NCBI GenBank assembly: GCA_946886845.1
Contig: CAMPJH010000036.1
Location: forward strand, 1-11,464
Direction: 5' to 3'
DNA: 11,464 bases
Source of the DNA: an uncultured Sphingomonas sp.
Lineage (GTDB): Bacteria; Pseudomonadota; Alphaproteobacteria; Sphingomonadales; Sphingomonadaceae
Positions 7,987 to 11,464 of this stretch are shown here, piece by piece (the first letter of the stretch is position 1; the number at the start of each line of letters is the position of its first letter). Below the pieces are notes generated by a model, which did no database searches, had not been told where the DNA came from, and was given only the letters and a program-made list of their open reading frames with translations. The translations under genes and the position numbers were made by a program.

Positions 7987-10676
7987 GTCGCTGCTCCTGC
8001 TTTCACCTGGTCCCACAATGCCGCGATGCTTTGCCGCGCCTCGTCGTGACGGGCAAGGAGCTCCGACCAATCCTCAAAACCGCAAGCTCGCGCCATCAGC
8101 TCGCAACTCTCCTGCGTCGGGCTAGTCGTCTCCGGCGCAATCAGCCGTATCGTGATCAGCATTCGAGTGAGCAACTTTTGTGCATCGATAATCTTTGCTT
8201 CGATGAAACCGGCTTCCGCCAGTTGTTCGACGGCGGTTTCAAGCCGCGGGTCTAGCCCGGCTTTGTGCTCGAGCTGGAGCAGGTGAACGGCGAACTCGAG
8301 GTCGACCAGGCCGCTCGGTCCGAGCTTGACGTCGAGCGGCCCCGATGGCGGCTTGCTGCGGCTGATGTCGTCGCGCATCCGCGCCGCGTCGGCGACCAGC
8401 TTCGCGGCATCGTGCGGGCCATTCAGCACTTCCGCAATGAGCGCGTCGAGGCTCGCTCGGGCGCCTGCGGAGCCGAACACCGGCCGTGCCCGGGCAAGCG
8501 CCATATGCTCCCACGTCCAGGCTTCCTTGCGCTGATAGTCGGCGAAGGCGTCGAGCGAGACGACCAGCATGCCTTTCGAGCCTTGCGGCCGAAGCCGCGT
8601 GTCGACGTCGTAGAGCGGCCCAGCGGACGTCGGGACGCTGAGCGCCGCCGTCACCCGGTTGGCGAGCCGGTTGAAGTAATTGGCCGGGCCGAGCGGCTTG
8701 GCGCCGTCCGACATTTCCGCCTCGGGATTGGTGAACAGATAGATGATGTCGAGGTCGGACGCGTTGGTCAGCACCTCGCCGCCGAGCCGTCCAAGCCCGA
8801 GGATCAGCAGCTCGGCGCCCGCCAGGCGGCCGTGTGCCGCTTCGAACTCGCGCACCGTGGCTTCGGCGAGGGCGCCGATCGCGCCTTCGGCGACCCGGGC
8901 GTAGCCGTGGCCGACGTCGAGCGGATCCTCGCGAAGGTCGATCAGCTGCACGCCGAGCGCGAAGCGGCGCTCGTTGATCAGCCGCCGCGCCCGGTCGATC
9001 GCCATGTCGTAGGGCAGCCCGGCCATGCCGCGCTCGAGATCCTCGGCGAACGCGCTGGCGGGCGGCGGCGGGTTGAAGCAGGAGGAATCGAGCAACGTGT
9101 CGAGCAGCTCGGGACGCCGCGCCAGCTGATCGGACAGCGCCGGCGCATGGGCGAGAATCCGTGCGACGAGGGTCGTCAGCGCCGGCCGCGCCTCGAGCAG
9201 CCGGTAGAGGTTGACGCCGCTCGGCACCCGTTCGACGACGTCGCTGAGCCGGTTCAATGCCCGCATCGGATCCGCGCTCCTGGCGATGGCTTCGAGCAGC
9301 GTCGGCAGCATTGCCTCGAACGCCCGGGTCGCCGCCGCCGAGCGCAGCGAGCGTGGCCGTCCCGACCGCCATTCGCCGATCCGGCGGATCGCCGTCTCGA
9401 CATCGGGAAAGCCAAGCCCGGTAAGCCGCTCGCGAAGCAACACCTCATTGCTTGGCAGGCGCTCCGAATCGGGTTGCGCGAGCTCGTCGAAAACCGTCCC
9501 GACGCGCTCGACCGAGGGCCGCAGCCAATCGAGCAATTCGTCCCCCGACTTGAGGCCGTGAAGCTGGGCGACATTGGTCAGCGCCGGCCGGTCGGCCGGG
9601 ATCAGGTGGGTCTGCTGGTCGGCGACCATCTGGATCCGGTGCTCGGCGGTACGGAACCGGCGATAGGCCTCCGCCAGGTCGCCCGCGAGCTCGGAGTCGA
9701 GATAGCCTGCGCTATGTAGCGCGGCTATGGCATCTAGCGTGGCGCCGGAGCGAAGTTCGGGCTGGCGGCCGCCGTGGACCAACTGGCGCGCATGAACGAA
9801 GAATTCGACCTCGCGGATACCGCCGCGGCCGCGCTTCAAATCGAATCCCGGGCCGAACCGCTGGCGCTTCGAATAATGGTCGCGGATCCGCTCGCTGATC
9901 GACCGGATCTCCTCGACCGCTCCGAAGTCGAGCGCGCGCCGCCAGACGAACGGCTCGATCGCTTCGAGAAAGCCGTCGCCGACAGATCGGTCGCCGGCGC
10001 AGCAGCGGCCGCGGATGAAGGCGGCGCGCTCCCAGCCGACGGCCGAGGTTTCATAGTAGGAGATCGCCGCGTTGACCGGCAGGACGATTGGCGCGACCTC
10101 GGGCGACGGCCGAAGCCTGAGGTCGACCCGGGCGACATAGCCGTCCTCGGTCCGCTTCTGCAGCAGCTCGACGATCCGCCGCCCGAGCCGGACCGCGGCG
10201 TCAGCCGGCTCGTCGCTCTCCTTCCTCGGCAAGCTATTGGGATCGAACAGCAAAAGCAGGTCGACGTCGGACGAAAAGTTGAGCTCGCGGCTGCCGAGCT
10301 TGCCGAGCGCGATGACCGCCAGTCCGCGCGGCTCCTCGCCGGGCGTGCGCTCGGCAATCGCCACCTCGATCGCCCGGGCGATGGCCTGATCGGCGAAATC
10401 GGACAGCCGGGCGGTGACCTGTTCGAGCCCGAGCTCGCCGGCAAGGTCGCCGAGCGCAACCGCCATCGCCAGCGCCCGCCGCCGTCGGCGAAGCTCGGCG
10501 TCGGCGGTTTCGGCGCCGGTCTGGAGCGCCTGGTCGGCTGCCGCAGCAGCGCCCCTGGCGAGGAAGGATTCGGCGATGTCGGGCCGGGCGGCGATGCAAT
10601 CCCGAAGGAACGGAGAATGGCGCTCGGCACGCTCAATCGCTTCGTTTCGTGCCGATGTTGCGCGCGAGCTACTCAC
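7983..10676 (-). CDS. glnE: Bifunctional glutamine synthetase adenylyltransferase/deadenylyltransferase GlnE
   Basis: An 897-residue cytoplasmic regulator that adenylylates glutamine synthetase when nitrogen is plentiful and removes AMP when it is scarce, under PII control. Two nucleotidyltransferase domains are visible. The N-terminal (deadenylylase) one has IALGKLGSRELNFSSDVDL with D137 and D139, and VDLRLRPSPEVAP. The C-terminal (adenylylase) one has LGLGRLGGEVLTNASDLDI with D641 and D643, and VDTRLRPQGSKGMLV. Each is followed by its helical domain, with KRGRGGIREVEF (281-292) after the first and KLGPSGLVDLEF (784-795) after the second. An ATG 35 codons upstream keeps the frame open, but that extension is uncharacteristic and the GTG at 10676 has AAGGA seven bases before it. 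The gene heads a run of overlapping genes, its stop overlapping the bcp start by four bases, and is divergent from the NepR-like gene. Confidence 0.96.
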   Translation of the reverse strand: MSSSRATSARNEAIERAERHSPFLRDCIAARPDIAESFLARGAAAAADQALQTGAETADAELRRRRRALAMAVALGDLAGELGLEQVTARLSDFADQAIARAIEVAIAERTPGEEPRGLAVIALGKLGSRELNFSSDVDLLLLFDPNSLPRKESDEPADAAVRLGRRIVELLQKRTEDGYVARVDLRLRPSPEVAPIVLPVNAAISYYETSAVGWERAAFIRGRCCAGDRSVGDGFLEAIEPFVWRRALDFGAVEEIRSISERIRDHYSKRQRFGPGFDLKRGRGGIREVEFFVHARQLVHGGRQPELRSGATLDAIAALHSAGYLDSELAGDLAEAYRRFRTAEHRIQMVADQQTHLIPADRPALTNVAQLHGLKSGDELLDWLRPSVERVGTVFDELAQPDSERLPSNEVLLRERLTGLGFPDVETAIRRIGEWRSGRPRSLRSAAATRAFEAMLPTLLEAIARSADPMRALNRLSDVVERVPSGVNLYRLLEARPALTTLVARILAHAPALSDQLARRPELLDTLLDSSCFNPPPPASAFAEDLERGMAGLPYDMAIDRARRLINERRFALGVQLIDLREDPLDVGHGYARVAEGAIGALAEATVREFEAAHGRLAGAELLILGLGRLGGEVLTNASDLDIIYLFTNPEAEMSDGAKPLGPANYFNRLANRVTAALSVPTSAGPLYDVDTRLRPQGSKGMLVVSLDAFADYQRKEAWTWEHMALARARPVFGSAGARASLDALIAEVLNGPHDAAKLVADAARMRDDISRSKPPSGPLDVKLGPSGLVDLEFAVHLLQLEHKAGLDPRLETAVEQLAEAGFIEAKIIDAQKLLTRMLITIRLIAPETTSPTQESCELMARACGFEDWSELLARHDEARQSIAALWDQVKAGAAT

Positions 10677-10683
10677 TCGCCGG

Positions 10684-10688
10684 TCCTT
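10684..10688 (-). promoter_or_regulatory. Shine-Dalgarno site supporting the GTG start of glnE
   Basis: Minus strand AAGGA, seven bases before the GTG at 10676. It favours this start over the ATG at 10781, which would overlap the NepR-like gene. Confidence 0.65.
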
Positions 10689-10708
10689 GCCCGAAACCGC
10701 CCCGCGAG

Positions 10709-10733
10709 GAAACTTCCCGCCCGATTCCGTGTT
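10709..10733 (+). promoter_or_regulatory. Candidate EcfG-type (general stress response) promoter upstream of the NepR-like gene
   Basis: GAAAC (10709-10713), a 16-base spacer, then TGTT (10730-10733). The known alphaproteobacterial EcfG consensus is GGAAC, 16-17 bases, CGTT, so each half has one mismatch. Position fits: transcription would start about 10740, giving a 26-base leader to the ATG at 10766. Autoregulation of the nepR/ecfG module by EcfG is known in this class. It is a motif match by eye only. Confidence 0.35.
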
Positions 10734-10765
10734 CTTGTTATCAAATGAAGGCAGATTGTAAGTCG

Positions 10766-10924
10766 ATGGGTGCCGCAGCAATTGAAATGGACCGGCGACC
10801 GATCCGGATCGACATGCCTCCCGAGCATTCGGGAATCATGGCGGCTCTCCGGCGCGCGTTCCAGGCGGCCGCCAACGAACCCAGCGACCGCGATTTCAAC
10901 GAGATTTTGCGCAAGCTGAACTGA
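10766..10924 (+). CDS. nepR: NepR-like anti-sigma factor (general stress response)
   Basis: A small protein of about 52 residues. NepR proteins hold the sigma factor EcfG inactive until phosphorylated PhyR takes NepR away. The C-terminal half shows the family pattern: SGIMAALRRAFQAAANEP, then a second helix FNEILRKLN, matching the usual Ile-Gly..Leu-Arg...Tyr/Phe......Glu-Pro......Leu-Leu..Leu spacing. The context supports it strongly, because an ecfG-type gene ends 16 bases away. The start is uncertain: in-frame ATGs occur at 10649, 10745, 10766 and 10787, and none has a good ribosome site. Third-position G/C preference becomes typical only after about 10787, so a 45-residue form is possible. 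Unlike the common layout in which nepR and ecfG are co-directional, here they converge. The Glu-Pro is followed by Ser-Asp, not the Val/Leu-Pro I recall as usual. Confidence 0.78.
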   Translation: MGAAAIEMDRRPIRIDMPPEHSGIMAALRRAFQAAANEPSDRDFNEILRKLN

Positions 10925-10940
10925 GCGCCTGCGACCCCCT

Positions 10941-11464
10941 CTAACCCAGGTCCCGGCTTAGCTCGTCGACCTCGTTCATGATGGTCTGCAGCGCCGATTT
11001 GTCGGGGTCGGTCTTGTGCTGCCGGCGCGACGGCAGCTTGCCGCTCGACAACAGGGCCTCGAGGGCGACCCGGCCGCGGGCCACCCGGCTCTTGATCGTC
11101 CCCACCGCGCAGCCGCAGATTTCGGCCGCTTCCTCATAAGCAAAGCCGCCGGCCCCAACCAGGATCAGCGCCTCGCGCTGGGGCTGCGGCAGGTGCATCA
11201 GCGCCCGCTGCATGTCGGCCAGCTCGATATGGCGGTCCTGGCTCGCCGGAGCAGCGAGGATCTTCGACGCCGTCAGCTCATCCCACTCGCCCTTGAAGCG
11301 CGCGCGGCGCATCTGGCTGAGGAACAGGTTGCGCAGGATGATGAAGGTCCAGGCGCGCATGTTGGTGCCGGCCTGGAAGCGCTTGCGCGCCGCCCACGCC
11401 TTCAGCAGCGTTTCCTGGACGAGATCGTCGGCGAGGTCGCGGCTGCCCGACAGCGAGCGGCCGA
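10941..11464 (-). CDS. ecfG: EcfG-type ECF sigma factor, general stress response (5' end outside window)
   Basis: A cytoplasmic ECF sigma factor that directs RNA polymerase to general stress promoters and is held by NepR. About 173 residues are visible to the window edge; the usual length is about 180-190, so only a short N-terminal piece is missing. Sigma region 2 reads SRDLADDLVQETLLKAW...RRFQAGTNMRAW-like: the visible text is DLVQETLLKAWAARKRF, then TNMRAWTFIILRNLFLS (promoter melting and -10 contact). Region 4 reads ALMHLPQPQREALILVGAGG, then FAYEEAAEICGCAVGTIKSR (helix-turn-helix for the -35), closely matching EcfG proteins. The ATG at 11360 is internal (Met of TNMRAW), not the start. 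It ends 16 bases from the stop of the convergent NepR-like gene. Its promoter is outside the window. phyR is not in the window. Confidence 0.93.
   Translation of the reverse strand, partial: GRSLSGSRDLADDLVQETLLKAWAARKRFQAGTNMRAWTFIILRNLFLSQMRRARFKGEWDELTASKILAAPASQDRHIELADMQRALMHLPQPQREALILVGAGGFAYEEAAEICGCAVGTIKSRVARGRVALEALLSSGKLPSRRQHKTDPDKSALQTIMNEVDELSRDLG

Larger units (their letters stand above)
954..10676 (-). other. Probable long transcription unit glnE-bcp-acetyltransferase-sdhB-paaI-zapE-(M20-DUF305/LVIVD)
   Basis: Eight genes share one strand. Junctions in transcription order: 4-base overlap, 1-base overlap, 30-base gap, 4-base overlap, 4-base overlap, 53-base gap, 38-base gap. 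No hairpin with a T-run was seen inside the run, and a terminator lies at its end. The first six genes are likely coupled; the last two could also have their own promoter in or near the 53-base gap, though none could be recognised there. Internal promoters within coding sequence cannot be excluded. Confidence 0.55.

Noticed and set aside
7987..8070. 28-codon extension of bcp
   Set aside because: It lies in the glnE 3' end; homology and a good AGGAG site place the start at 7986.
8265..9719. 484-codon open frame on the + strand opposite glnE
   Set aside because: Long antisense frames are expected in high-GC DNA; the translation is rich in Arg, Glu and Ala with no recognisable domain, while glnE on the other strand is certain. 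The same holds for 9774-10748.
10745..10785. Possible -35/-10 (TTGCTG and TACAAT, minus strand) for glnE
   Set aside because: The spacing is about 15 bases, shorter than the usual 17, and part falls inside the NepR-like gene; too weak to list.

Overview
The window is high-GC chromosomal DNA from an alphaproteobacterium, most probably a member of the Sphingomonadales. This is inferred from the EcfG/NepR general-stress-response pair, the Sphingomonas-like SdhB-PaaI-ZapE gene string, and strong G/C bias at third codon positions. There are ten genes: two run off the ends, eight are complete, and almost all the sequence is coding. No RNA gene, insertion sequence, prophage, CRISPR array or long repeat was seen, and no gene-free stretch reaches 300 bases.

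Left edge (1-881, + strand): the C-terminal half of the chaperonin GroEL, ending in a Gly-Met tail. It is followed by a strong hairpin terminator (about 907-940) whose symmetry lets it also end transcription arriving from the opposite strand.

Middle (954-10676, all - strand, read right to left): a tightly packed series of eight genes. In order of transcription they are glnE (glutamine synthetase adenylyltransferase), a Bcp/PrxQ peroxiredoxin, a GNAT acetyltransferase that closely resembles AAC(3)-I aminoglycoside acetyltransferases, sdhB (succinate dehydrogenase iron-sulfur subunit), a PaaI-like hotdog thioesterase, zapE (AFG1-type ATPase), a secreted M20 metallopeptidase, and a secreted DUF305 + LVIVD-repeat fusion protein. 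Four of the seven junctions overlap by 1 or 4 bases (ATGA, TGATG or GTGA), one gap is 30 bases, and the last two are 53 and 38 bases. The first six genes are therefore probably translationally coupled, and the last two may be a sub-unit of two exported proteins. True starts for most of these genes lie well inside the longest open frames and were set by Shine-Dalgarno spacing, stop/start overlaps or conserved N-termini.

Right edge (10766-11464): a small NepR-like anti-sigma gene on the + strand, divergent from glnE, meets tail-to-tail with a 5'-truncated ecfG-type sigma factor gene on the - strand, only 16 bases apart. A candidate EcfG-type promoter lies between glnE and nepR.

Most of the window is housekeeping. 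The points that merit a second look are the AAC(3)-I-like gene embedded in a core operon, the DUF305-LVIVD fusion with its regular histidines and eight cysteines, the convergent nepR/ecfG layout, and the single-cysteine Bcp. I did not find a clear undescribed defence or mobile system.
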